Of a stretch of DNA of 64,000 nucleotides, positions 48,571 through 58,091 are shown in pieces (the first letter of the stretch is position 1; each line of letters starts with the position of its first letter). The notes under the pieces were generated by a model. The model had not been told where the DNA came from, did no database searches, and worked only from the letters and a program-made list of their open reading frames with translations. The translations under genes were made by a program, and so were the position numbers. The DNA comes from Streptomyces prunicolor NBRC 13075 (GTDB lineage Bacteria; Actinomycetota; Actinomycetes; Streptomycetales; Streptomycetaceae). Location of the stretch: positions 62,001 to 126,000 of the forward strand of contig NZ_BARF01000034.1 in the NCBI RefSeq assembly GCF_000367365.1, written 5' to 3'.

Positions 48571-49365
48571 TCACCGGCCCTCGAACGACGGCTCCGCACG
48601 AGCGAGAAACGCCGCTACGGCCGCCCGGTGGTCCCGCGTCGCCCCCAGCCGCTCCTGCGCCGCCGCCTCCCGTTCCAGCACGGTGGCGAGGCTCGCGCCG
48701 GGCGCGTCCCGCAGCAGCGCCTTCACCTCCGCGTACGCGACGGTGGGCCCGGCGGCCAGCCGCCTGGCCAGGGCCAGCCCCTCCGCCGTAGCGTCCCCGT
48801 CCGGCACGACCCGGTGCACCAGCCCCCACCGCAGCGCGTCCTCCGCGCCGAACCGGTCCCCGAGCAGCATCAGCGCGGCGGCCCGCGACGGACCCACCGC
48901 CTGCGCCAGCGCACCGCTCAGCCCACTGTCGGCGGCCAGCCCGATCCCGGTGAACGCGGTCGCGAACCGTGCCCCCTCGGCCGCGACCCGCACATCCGCG
49001 CAGAGCGCCAGCCCGAGCCCGGCCCCGACACACGCGCCCTCGACGGCCACGACGACCGGCTGGGTCAGCGCGTGCAGCGCCTCCACGAGGGGGTTGTACT
49101 CATTCCGCACACAGGCGAAGGCGGACTCGGGTTCGGCCTCCAGCGCGCGGGCGTGCTCCTTGAGGTCCTGCCCCACGCAGAAGTGCTTGCCCCGCGCGGT
49201 GAGCAGCACGGCACGGACGGCGTCCCCGTCATCGCGCACCTGGCGTACGGCGGCCAACAGCCCACTCCGCAGGGCGACATCGAGCGCGGGCCCGCGCAAC
49301 TCGATGGTGGCGACACCGGCGTCCAGGCGATAGCCGACGCCGTCCGGAGATTCGCTCACTTCCAC
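48571..49365 (-). CDS. paaG: epoxyphenylacetyl-CoA isomerase, PaaG-like
   Basis: Crotonase-fold enzyme of 264 residues. The segment GKHFCVGQDLKEHARAL (about residue 59) is characteristic of PaaG, which turns ring-1,2-epoxyphenylacetyl-CoA into oxepin-CoA; the glycine-rich ACVGAGLGLALCADVRVA and IGLAADSGLSGALAQAVG with an Asp instead of a hydratase Glu also agree. It overlaps the dehydrogenase gene by ten bases and is the last gene of the paaN-led transcript. Confidence 0.85.
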   Translation of the reverse strand: MEVSESPDGVGYRLDAGVATIELRGPALDVALRSGLLAAVRQVRDDGDAVRAVLLTARGKHFCVGQDLKEHARALEAEPESAFACVRNEYNPLVEALHALTQPVVVAVEGACVGAGLGLALCADVRVAAEGARFATAFTGIGLAADSGLSGALAQAVGPSRAAALMLLGDRFGAEDALRWGLVHRVVPDGDATAEGLALARRLAAGPTVAYAEVKALLRDAPGASLATVLEREAAAQERLGATRDHRAAVAAFLARAEPSFEGR

Positions 49366-50222
49366 GCGTAGAACCCCTGTCCCGTCTTTCGGCCCAGCTC
49401 ACCGCGGGCGACCTTGTCGCGCAACAGCTGTGGCGGTGCGAAGCGCTCGCCGAGGGTGGAGTGCAGGTACTCGGCGATGGCCAGGCGTACGTCGAGACCG
49501 ACCAGGTCGGTGAGCCGCAGCGGGCCCATGGGGTGCTTGTAGCCGAGGCTCATCGCGTCGTCGATCGCCTCCGGCTCGGCGACGCCCTCCTCGACCATGC
49601 GGATCGCCTCCAGACCGAGCGCGAGTCCGAGGCGACTGCTGGCGAAGCCGGGCGAGTCCTTGACGGTCACGTCCTTCTTGCCCAGGGCGTGCGTCCAGTC
49701 GAGGGCTGCGCTGACGACGGCGGCCTCAGTGTGCGGGGCTACGACGATCTCGACCAGCGCGGAAGCGGGCACCGGGTTGAAGAAGTGCATGCCGAGGAAA
49801 CGGCCGGGCCGGGTGAGTACGGCGGCGAGTTCGGTGACCGAGAGCGAGCTGGTGTTGGTGGCCAGCACGGTCGTCGCGCCCACCGCCTGCTCGGCCGCCG
49901 CGAGCACACGGGCCTTGAGCCCGGCGTCCTCGGGGACGGCCTCGACGACGAGGTCCGCGTCAGCAGGGAGTCCGTCGACCGAGTCTGCCACGGTGACGCG
50001 GGCGAGCACCTGCTCGGCGGCTTCACTGAGCAGACCCCGCTCGGCGGCCCGCCTCAAGCCGGTGGCGACCCGGTCCAGCGCGGCGGCCGAAGCGGCCTCG
50101 CCGCTCTCCACGACGGTCACGGACGAACCGGCGGCCGCGAACGACTGCGCGATCCCGGCGCCCATCCGGCCACCGCCGATCACACCGACAACTGCGGGCG
50201 CGGAGTGGGGTGTTGGGCTCAT
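49356..50222 (-). CDS. paaH: 3-hydroxyacyl-CoA dehydrogenase, PaaH-like
   Basis: NAD-dependent dehydrogenase of 288 residues that oxidises 3-hydroxyadipyl-CoA. N-terminal Rossmann motif VGVIGGGRMGAGIAQSFA (about residues 12-29) and the HADH stretches MHFFNPVPASALVEIVV and KDSPGFASSRLGLALGLEAI with the catalytic His are present; the end is LGRKTGQGFYAWK. It is much shorter than E. coli PaaH (475 residues), having a single C-terminal domain like FadB2. It overlaps both neighbouring genes. Confidence 0.9.
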   Translation of the reverse strand: MSPTPHSAPAVVGVIGGGRMGAGIAQSFAAAGSSVTVVESGEAASAAALDRVATGLRRAAERGLLSEAAEQVLARVTVADSVDGLPADADLVVEAVPEDAGLKARVLAAAEQAVGATTVLATNTSSLSVTELAAVLTRPGRFLGMHFFNPVPASALVEIVVAPHTEAAVVSAALDWTHALGKKDVTVKDSPGFASSRLGLALGLEAIRMVEEGVAEPEAIDDAMSLGYKHPMGPLRLTDLVGLDVRLAIAEYLHSTLGERFAPPQLLRDKVARGELGRKTGQGFYAWK

Positions 50223-51034
50223 GATCGGCTGCTCCTCTGCTCCAAGCCTCTTTTGTTCAAGAAGCGAGTCATACGGTCCTTCTTGTCCTGCCCCTCGAAG
50301 AGCACGGCCTGTGCGAGGTCGTCGGCGACCGGGTGGGCGCCGGGCGAGTCGACCACGAGCTTGGTGAGCCGAAGGGCCGTGGCCGACGAACGGGCCATGC
50401 GATCGAGCAGCGTGTGCGCCTCGTCCAGCAACTTCTCCGCCGGTACGACGTCGATGACCAGCCCGGCGGCCAGGGCTGCCGCCGCGTCGAGGTTCCGCCC
50501 GGCGAGCAGCACCTGCTTGGCCACGGACTCGCCGACCAGCTCGGGCAGCCGCCAGCAGGCACCGGCCGCGGCGAGGATGCCGAGCCCTGGCTCCGGGTTG
50601 CCGAAGACGGCGTCAGGTCCGGCGATACGCAGGTCGCAGGCGTACGACAGTTCCGCACCACCGCCCAGCGCCCAGCCGTCCACCGCGGCGAGGGTCGGCA
50701 TCGGCAGCCGACGTACCCGCTCGAAGAGCCGGCTGTTGATGCCCTGGAGGGCTTCGTCCCGGCCGCGTGCGAGCAGCTCCGCGATGTCGGCGCCGCCCGC
50801 GAAGACCCCGCCGTGACCGGTGAGCAGCAGGAACCTGGGGTCCTGCTCCAACTGGTCGCAGATGGCGTGCAGTTCGCGGATCATCAGCCCGCTGATGGCG
50901 TTGCGCGCGTCGGGGCGGTGCAGGGTGACGACGAGCCGGTCCTCGCGGTCCTCGACGAGGAGGGTCTCGTAGTCGCCGGTGTCGGAGGCGCTCAGGCCGG
51001 TGCCGGTGTCGGTGTCGGTGTCGGAGGCGCTCAT
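50219..51034 (-). CDS. enoyl-CoA hydratase/isomerase of the paa cluster
   Basis: Crotonase-fold protein of 271 residues, third of this fold in the cluster. Seen: LVVTLHRPDARNAISGLMIR, GGVFAGGADIAELLARG and WALGGGAELSYACDLRIA, with GNPEPGLGILAAAGACWRLPEL. The N-terminus contains a small duplication (SASDT twice, with Thr/Asp/Gly between) in simple-sequence DNA. The four-base overlap with the thiolase gene fixes it in the operon. It could act as a second PaaF or in ring hydrolysis; sequence alone does not decide. Confidence 0.85.
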   Translation of the reverse strand: MSASDTDTDTGTGLSASDTGDYETLLVEDREDRLVVTLHRPDARNAISGLMIRELHAICDQLEQDPRFLLLTGHGGVFAGGADIAELLARGRDEALQGINSRLFERVRRLPMPTLAAVDGWALGGGAELSYACDLRIAGPDAVFGNPEPGLGILAAAGACWRLPELVGESVAKQVLLAGRNLDAAAALAAGLVIDVVPAEKLLDEAHTLLDRMARSSATALRLTKLVVDSPGAHPVADDLAQAVLFEGQDKKDRMTRFLNKRGLEQRSSRS

Positions 51035-52224
51035 ACCCGCTCCACGAGCATCGCGACGCCCTGCCCGACCCCGACGCACAGCGTGGCCAGGCCCCGGCTG
51101 CCGTTCTCGCGCTCCAACCTGCCCAGCAGCGTGAGCAGGATACGGGCGCCGGAGCACCCGAGAGGATGGCCCAGCGCGATCGCTCCACCGTCGGCGTTGA
51201 CCTTCTCCTCGTCCAGCTTGAGGCGGCGCGTGACGGCGAGGGCCTGCGCGGCGAAGGCCTCGTTGAGTTCGATCGCGTCCAGGTCGCCGGTCCCCCAACC
51301 GGCGCGGGCGAGGGCCTTCTCGGTGGCGGGTACCGGGCCCAGACCCATGATGTCGGGCTGCACCCCGGCCGAGGCGGAGGTGACGATGCGGGCCCTCGGC
51401 GTGAGTCCGTGGCGTCGGACGGCCGCTCCGCTCGCGACGACCAGCGCGGCGGCGCCGTCGGACAGCGGTGAGGAGGAACCGGCGGTGACGATGCCGCCCT
51501 CGCGGAAGATGGTGCGCAGCGAGCCGAGCTTCTCCAGCGTGGTTCCGGGTCGTGGGCCCTCGTCACGGGTCACCTCGCCGTCCTTCACCGAGACCGGCAC
51601 GATCTCCCGGTCGAAGCGGCCCGACTCCTGGGCGGCGACGGCCCGTTGATGGCTGCGCAGCGCGAACGCGTCGGACTCGGCACGGGTGATGCCGTCCAGC
51701 TCGGCAACCTCTTCGGCCGTCTCGCCCATCGTCAGGGTCTGCTGGGCGGCGAAGCGCGGATTGGTGAAGCGCCAGCCGAGCGAGGTGTCGTGCACCTCCC
51801 CCGGCTTGGCCCACGGGGTGCCCGGCTTGGCCATCACCCAGGGGGCGCGGGTCATGGACTCCACGCCGCCCGCGACGACGAGGTCCGCCTCTCCGGCGCG
51901 TATCGCCTGGGCGGCCGAGGCGACGGCGGTCAGTCCCGAGGCGCAGAGCCGGTTGACGGTGTAGCCGGGCACGGTGTGCGGCAGCCCGGCCAGCAGTACG
52001 GCCATCCGCGCCACGTCACGGTTGTCCTCGCCGGCCTGGTTGGCGGCGCCGAGGATCACCTCGTCGACCTCCTCGGCCGGGATTCCGGCGCGCCGGACCG
52101 CCTCGCCGACGACCAGGGCGGCGAGGTCGTCGGGTCGTACGGAGGCGAGGGCGCCGCCGTAGCGGCCCTGCGGGGTGCGGGCCCCGTCGATCAGATAGAC
52201 CTCGTCGGAGGACAGCTCAGGCAT
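51031..52224 (-). CDS. paaJ: acetyl-CoA acyltransferase (beta-ketoadipyl-CoA thiolase), PaaJ-like
   Basis: Thiolase of 397 residues that cleaves 3-oxoadipyl-CoA to succinyl-CoA and acetyl-CoA. The nucleophilic Cys lies in VNRLCASGLTAVASAAQAI (about residue 92), the active-site His in NADGGAIALGHPLGCSGARI, and the second Cys in ATLCVGVGQGVAM. The N-terminus VYLIDGARTPQGRYGGALAS is typical. Overlaps of eight bases with paaN and four with the next hydratase tie it into the transcript. Confidence 0.93.
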   Translation of the reverse strand: MPELSSDEVYLIDGARTPQGRYGGALASVRPDDLAALVVGEAVRRAGIPAEEVDEVILGAANQAGEDNRDVARMAVLLAGLPHTVPGYTVNRLCASGLTAVASAAQAIRAGEADLVVAGGVESMTRAPWVMAKPGTPWAKPGEVHDTSLGWRFTNPRFAAQQTLTMGETAEEVAELDGITRAESDAFALRSHQRAVAAQESGRFDREIVPVSVKDGEVTRDEGPRPGTTLEKLGSLRTIFREGGIVTAGSSSPLSDGAAALVVASGAAVRRHGLTPRARIVTSASAGVQPDIMGLGPVPATEKALARAGWGTGDLDAIELNEAFAAQALAVTRRLKLDEEKVNADGGAIALGHPLGCSGARILLTLLGRLERENGSRGLATLCVGVGQGVAMLVERV

Positions 52225-53929
52225 CGGTGGTCTCCTCGGCGGGGGCGGGCCGGCGTGACTGGAGGGTCGCGAAGCGGCCGGTGACGAACGCGGGGTCGGA
52301 CAGGGTGGCGCTGGCCGCCGGGTTGGCGGCGCTGCCGTGGAAGTCGCTGAACGCGGCGGACTGGTTGACGAAGACACCGCCGGTGAGGTTCTCCGAGAGG
52401 TGCACGCCCGCGTCCAGGGCGACCAACTCGGCCGCGTCCAGCACCGGTTCACTGGTGGAGTGGACGGCGGCGGTCAGCGCGCCGTGCGCCCGCACCGTCT
52501 CACGCAGGATCCGCAGACTGTGCTCGGTGGAGTCGGTGCCGATGACGAACGACACCGGCCCGAACCATTCCCGGGTGTATGTCCCCCGGTCACCCTCGGC
52601 ATCAAGGCGCGCGATCAGCGGCGTACGGACGACGGCCTTCGGGTACTCGGGGTGTTCGACGGACGCCGACGCCCGCACCGTACGACCGACCGACGCGGCC
52701 TGTTCCAAGCGGTCCCGCACGCCGTCGTTGACGATCGTGCCGAGGGTGCCGGCCGCGCGGGCCGGGTCGCCGAGCACCTTGTCGAGCGCCGTGCCCAGGT
52801 CGGCGGCGAACTCGTCGGCGCTGCGCGGGCCTTGGTCGGTGGTGATGCCGTCGCGCGGGATCAGGAGGTTCTGCGGGGTGGTGCACATCTGGCCGCTGTA
52901 GAGGGCCAGCGAGAAGGCGAGGTTGCCGAGCAGACCGCGGTAGTCGTCGGTGGAGTCCAGGACAACGGTGTTGAGACCGGCCTTCTCCGTGTACACGAGG
53001 GCCTGGCGGGCGTTGGCCTCCAGCCAGTCGCCGAACTCCGTGGAGCCGGTGAAGTCGACGATCCGGACGTCGGGGTGCAGCGCGAGGACGGCGGCGCTAC
53101 GGCCCCCGGGCTCCTCGGCGGCGAGGATCACGAGGTTCGGGTCGAAGCCCGCCTCGGCCAGTACCTCGCGGGCGATCCGCACGGTGATCGCAAGGGGGAG
53201 GACGGCGCCCGGGTGCGGCTTGACCACGACCGGGTTGCCGGTGACCAGGCTGGCGAACAGGCCCGGGTAGCCGTTCCAGGTCGGGAAGGTGTTGCAGGCG
53301 ATGAGCAGCGAGACCCCGCGGCCGACCGGAGTGAACTTCTTGTCCAGGACCTGTGGGCCGCCCTTGCGCTGCGGCTTGCTCCAGCGGGCCGCGCCCGGGT
53401 GCCGCTTCTGCTCGGCCCACGCGTACGCGACGGCCTCAAGACCCCGGTCCTGGGCGTGCGGGCCGCCCGCCTGGAACGCCATGACGAAGGCCTGCCCGGT
53501 GGTGTGCTGCACGGCGTGCGCGATCTCGAAGCTCGCCGCGTTCAACCGGGCCAGGATCTCGGCGGCCACACCGGCGCGGGTGTCGGGGCCCGCGTCGCGC
53601 CAGGGCCCGGTGGCGGCCAGGGCGGCGGCCACCGCCTCGTCCGGCGCGACGCGGGGGTAGGAGATGCCCAGCTCGAAGCCGTACGGTGAGGTCTCGGCGG
53701 CCGACACGCGCCCGTCGCCGGGATGCCCCGCCAGCTCGACATGCCCGCCGAGCTGCTCCTGGAAGGCGGCCTCGCCGTTCTTGGCCGCGTCCTCGCCGTA
53801 GACCGACTTACTGGGCGACTCCGGGTACGGCGTCCAGTGGTCGCGGGCGGCGGTCGCGGCGACCGCCTGTTCCAGCAGGGCGCGATGGCGCGAGAAGAAG
53901 TCGGGCAGCTCGGAGCTGGTCTGAAGCAT
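52217..53929 (-). CDS. paaN: phenylacetate degradation aldehyde dehydrogenase PaaN
   Basis: Aldehyde-dehydrogenase-fold protein of 570 residues of the PaaN type. Family segments: KFTPVGRGVSLLIACNTFPT, VVVKPHPGAVLPLAITVRI, FTGSTEFGDWLEANARQALV and the catalytic Cys in YSGQMCTTPQNLLIPRDG. It should oxidise the ring-opened semialdehyde of oxepin-CoA. Unlike E. coli PaaZ (about 680 residues) there is no C-terminal MaoC hydratase domain, so ring hydrolysis needs another protein. The ATG at 53927-53929 follows GAGGTGG; a GTG three codons upstream is possible. First gene of its transcript. Confidence 0.9.
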   Translation of the reverse strand: MLQTSSELPDFFSRHRALLEQAVAATAARDHWTPYPESPSKSVYGEDAAKNGEAAFQEQLGGHVELAGHPGDGRVSAAETSPYGFELGISYPRVAPDEAVAAALAATGPWRDAGPDTRAGVAAEILARLNAASFEIAHAVQHTTGQAFVMAFQAGGPHAQDRGLEAVAYAWAEQKRHPGAARWSKPQRKGGPQVLDKKFTPVGRGVSLLIACNTFPTWNGYPGLFASLVTGNPVVVKPHPGAVLPLAITVRIAREVLAEAGFDPNLVILAAEEPGGRSAAVLALHPDVRIVDFTGSTEFGDWLEANARQALVYTEKAGLNTVVLDSTDDYRGLLGNLAFSLALYSGQMCTTPQNLLIPRDGITTDQGPRSADEFAADLGTALDKVLGDPARAAGTLGTIVNDGVRDRLEQAASVGRTVRASASVEHPEYPKAVVRTPLIARLDAEGDRGTYTREWFGPVSFVIGTDSTEHSLRILRETVRAHGALTAAVHSTSEPVLDAAELVALDAGVHLSENLTGGVFVNQSAAFSDFHGSAANPAASATLSDPAFVTGRFATLQSRRPAPAEETTDA

Positions 53930-53988
53930 GCATTCCACCTCTTGACAGGCAGTGGTGTTGCTGGATTACTTGGCCGTGACGCACGCTA

Positions 53989-54006
53989 ACCGAATGTTCG
54001 GTCGGT
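53989..54006. promoter_or_regulatory. candidate PaaR (TetR) operator between paaN and paaI
   Basis: ACCGAATGTTCGGTCGGT contains the inverted half sites ACCGA and TCGGT and matches 14 of 18 bases of the paaA-side site read in the opposite direction. It lies 17 bases before the paaI start and 59 before paaN, so it can control both divergent transcripts. Confidence 0.65.
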
Positions 54007-54023
54007 CCACAAGGTGGTGGAAA

Positions 54024-54451
54024 ATGACGCAGGCCGCCGAGACGGCCTCCGGTCCGACGGCGAGGATGTTCGCCGCGGACGAGGCGTCCCGGGCTCTCGG
54101 GATGGAGCTCGTCGAGCACGGCGCAGGGACCGCCGTGCTCCGTATGACCGTGACCCCGGCCATGGTCAATGGACACAAGATCGCCCACGGCGGCTATCTG
54201 TTCCTGTTCGCCGACTCCGCCTTCGCCTGTGCCTGCAACAGCCACGGCCCGGTGACCGTGGCCGCAGCGGCCGACATCGACTTCGTCGCCCCGGCGTACG
54301 AGGGCGACGTCCTGGTGGCGACGGCGACGGAGCGCACCCGGTTCGGCCGCAGCGGCATCTACGACGTGAGCGTGCTGCGCGGCGACCAGGTGATCGCGGA
54401 GTTCCGCGGCCGCAGCCGCACGATCAACAGCGCGAAGACGAAGGAGTCTCC

Positions 54452-54455
<4 letters not shown>
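54024..54455 (+). CDS. paaI: hotdog-fold thioesterase PaaI
   Basis: Acyl-CoA thioesterase of 143 residues that frees CoA from stalled phenylacetate intermediates. The hotdog-fold motif reads VNGHKIAHGGYLFLFADSAFA (about residues 51-71), with the conserved HGG and Asp; the following VAAAADIDFVAPAYEGDVLVA is typical of PaaI. The ATG at 54024 after GGTGG was chosen; an upstream in-frame start would place the operator inside the gene. Its stop overlaps the paaK start. Confidence 0.93.
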
Positions 54456-55816
<1,361 letters not shown>

Positions 55817-55868
55817 CCTCCGAGGCGGTTCCGTCCGGCGTGACCGCCGGCCTTGTCACAATGGACCG

Positions 55869-56519
55869 GTGACCAGGACACCTGTGCAGAACCCGGCCGA
55901 CCGCCGCGGCCGTCCCGCCTACGACCGCGACTCGCTGCTGGAGATCGCCGTCGTGGTCTTCAACGAACGCGGCTACGACGGCACCGGCATGGAGGAACTG
56001 GCCAGGCGCCTGGGCCTCAGCAAGTCGAGCATCTACCACCACGTGTCCGGCAAGGAGGAACTCCTCGAACTGGCGGTCAACCGCGCCCTGGACGCCCTCT
56101 TCGCCGTACTCGACGAGGAGGAGAAGCAGGCCGCCCAGGACCCGGAGGGCGGGTCGCCGGAGAGCACGGCGACCACCCGGATGAAACGTATCGTCCACCG
56201 CAGTGTCGAGGTGCTCGCCGCCGAACTGCCGTACGTCACCTTGCTGTTGCGGCTGCACGGCAACAGCGAGGTCGAGCAGCGGGCGCTCGCCCGGCGTCGT
56301 GAATTCGACCACCGGGTGGCCGAGTTGATGACCCGGGCGGCGGCCGAGGGCGGCATACGGGCGGACATCGACCCGCATCTCGCCAGCCGGCTGCTGTTCG
56401 GCACCGTCAACTCCCTCGTGGAGTGGTACCGCCCGGACCGCGACCTGACCGTGGCGACGCTGGCCGACGCCCTGACGACCATCCTCTTCGACGGCCTGCA
56501 CGGACCTACGGCGAGTTGA
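55869..56519 (+). CDS. paaR: TetR-family regulator of the paa cluster (PaaR-like)
   Basis: TetR repressor of 216 residues. The N-terminal helix-turn-helix (about residues 20-65) shows SLLEIAVVVFNERGYDGTGM, ELARRLGLSKSSIYHHVSGKEELLE. The C-terminal domain is helical, ending WYRPDRDLTVATLADALTTI. GTG start. It lies last in the paaI-paaK transcript. Two similar inverted repeats before paaA and between paaN and paaI are probable binding sites; phenylacetyl-CoA is the known inducer of PaaR-type repressors. Confidence 0.88.
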   Translation: MTRTPVQNPADRRGRPAYDRDSLLEIAVVVFNERGYDGTGMEELARRLGLSKSSIYHHVSGKEELLELAVNRALDALFAVLDEEEKQAAQDPEGGSPESTATTRMKRIVHRSVEVLAAELPYVTLLLRLHGNSEVEQRALARRREFDHRVAELMTRAAAEGGIRADIDPHLASRLLFGTVNSLVEWYRPDRDLTVATLADALTTILFDGLHGPTAS

Positions 56520-56628
56520 GGGGCACGACGGACCCAACTCCCCTCCCCCGCAAGCCACATGACCGGCCCGAGTACGATGATCGAGAGTTCGGCCCGATCC
56601 CCGTGCCGCCCGCCGCGATGGAGTTGCC

Positions 56629-57417
56629 ATGACGACCGACCCCCAGCAGGCAGCGCGAATCGACACCGGCAAAGCACATCCCGCGCGGGTCTACGACTGG
56701 CTGCTCGGCGGCAAGGACAACTACCCGGTCGACGAGGCCGTGGGCGAGAAACTGCCGCCCGAGGCGAAGGACGCGGCCCGGCAGAACCGCGGGTTCATGC
56801 ACCGCGCGGCGACCTGGCTCGCCGGCGAGGGCATCGACCAGTTCCTGGACATCGGCACGGGCATCCCCACCGCGCCCAACCTGCACCAGATCGTCCAGCA
56901 GACGGTGCCGACGGCGAAGGTCGTCTACACCGACAACGACCCGATCGTCCTGCGTCACGCCGAGGCACTGCTGGTCAGCCACACCGACGGGGTCACCGAC
57001 TACATCCAGGCCGATGTGCGCGAGCCCGAGCACATCGTCGAACACGCCCGCCACGTCCTGGACTTCACCCGCCCGATCGCCCTCTCGCTGATCGCGCTGA
57101 TGCACTTCATCCCGGACGAGCAGGACGCCCACGGCATCGTCCGCAACCTCGTCGCCACCCTGCCGTCCGGCAGCTACCTGGTCCTGTCCCACGCGGCATC
57201 CGACCTCTACCCCGAGCTCGCCGCCCAGGTCACCGCCGAGTACGCCAAGGGCGGCATCACACTCGGCTTCCGCACCCGCCCCGAGGTGGCCCGCTTCTTC
57301 GACGGCCTCGACCTGGTGGCGCCGGGCCTGGTGACGGCGACGGAGTGGAATCCGCCGACGTCGGAGGACGCTCCGGAGGGCAGCGGGATCTATGCGGCGG
57401 TGGCGCGGGTCCGCTGA
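56629..57417 (+). CDS. SAM-dependent methyltransferase, DUF574 family
   Basis: Rossmann-fold methyltransferase of 262 residues, of a type found in many copies in Streptomyces. Diagnostic start: ARIDTGKAHPARVYDWLLGG followed by KDNYPVDEAVGE; the SAM-binding region QFLDIGTGIPTAPNLHQI (about residues 69-86) and VVYTDNDPIVLRHAEALL follow, then the helix-strand end typical of DUF574. The ATG follows a weak GGAGTTGCC site. Function not known; despite one crystal structure in the family I know of no defined substrate. Confidence 0.9.
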   Translation: MTTDPQQAARIDTGKAHPARVYDWLLGGKDNYPVDEAVGEKLPPEAKDAARQNRGFMHRAATWLAGEGIDQFLDIGTGIPTAPNLHQIVQQTVPTAKVVYTDNDPIVLRHAEALLVSHTDGVTDYIQADVREPEHIVEHARHVLDFTRPIALSLIALMHFIPDEQDAHGIVRNLVATLPSGSYLVLSHAASDLYPELAAQVTAEYAKGGITLGFRTRPEVARFFDGLDLVAPGLVTATEWNPPTSEDAPEGSGIYAAVARVR

Positions 57418-57449
57418 GACCGTCAGGCCGTATCGGAGGAACGACAAGC

Positions 57450-58013
57450 ATGGCGAACAGCGCACTTCTGGTGATGGACGTCCAACGGGACATCGTGGCC
57501 ATGGCCGACGACGGTTCCGGCTATGTGCCGCGTCTGCGCAGGGCGATCGACGGTGCCCGGGCTGCCGGTATCCCGGTGATCTACGTCATGATCGCGCTAC
57601 GGCCGGGCGATCCGGAAGTCAGCCCCCGCAACAAGGCGATGACAGACGTCGTGCGGGCCGGCCTGTTCACCGAGGGGGCTCCTGGCACCGAGATCCATCA
57701 CGACATCGCGCCCCAGCAAGGCGACGTCGTGGTCACCAAGAGGCGGGGGAGCGCGTTCTCGGGCAGCGACCTCGACCTGGTGCTCAGGGCTCGCGATATC
57801 GACAGCCTCGTTCTCACCGGCATCGCCACCAGCGCCGTGGTGCTGTCCACCCTGTGGCACGCCATCGACCTGGACTTCGGCCTCGCCGTCCTGGCGGACG
57901 CCTGCCTCGACACCGACCCCGAGGTGCACCAGTTCCTCACCGAGAAACTGTTCCCCCGGTGGGCGGATGTCGTCGCCGTCGAGGACTGGCTCAAAGCCAT
58001 CGCACCGCAGTAG
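57450..58013 (+). CDS. isochorismatase-fold protein lacking the nucleophilic Cys
   Basis: Isochorismatase-fold protein of 187 residues. The Asp in LLVMDVQRDI and the Lys in VVTKRRGSAFSG match the family triad, but the nucleophile loop reads LTGIATSAVVLSTLW: where cysteine hydrolases have T-x-x-C-V this protein has Ser-Ala-Val-Val. True isochorismatases (EntB, PhzD) also lack the Cys, so it may act without covalent catalysis or be inactive. GGAGGA precedes the ATG. It stands 32 bases after the methyltransferase gene, probably co-transcribed. Confidence 0.85.
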   Translation: MANSALLVMDVQRDIVAMADDGSGYVPRLRRAIDGARAAGIPVIYVMIALRPGDPEVSPRNKAMTDVVRAGLFTEGAPGTEIHHDIAPQQGDVVVTKRRGSAFSGSDLDLVLRARDIDSLVLTGIATSAVVLSTLWHAIDLDFGLAVLADACLDTDPEVHQFLTEKLFPRWADVVAVEDWLKAIAPQ

Positions 58014-58046
58014 CGGGAGGCCGTCCGAAACCTCGTGAGCCTCCCG
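58014..58046. terminator. hairpin between convergent isochorismatase-like and kinase genes
   Basis: CGGGAGGC (58014-58021) pairs perfectly with GCCTCCCG (58039-58046) around 17 bases. It begins directly after the plus-strand stop codon and lies 46 bases from the kinase stop on the other strand. Confidence 0.55.
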
Positions 58047-58091
58047 TGGCCAGAGGTGTCGCTCACCCCCTTGAGATCTACTGGACAGCCC

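Noticed and set aside
53952..54023. Upstream in-frame start for paaI
   Set aside because: It would put the TetR-type operator inside the gene and adds residues not found in PaaI; the ATG at 54024 has a better ribosome site.
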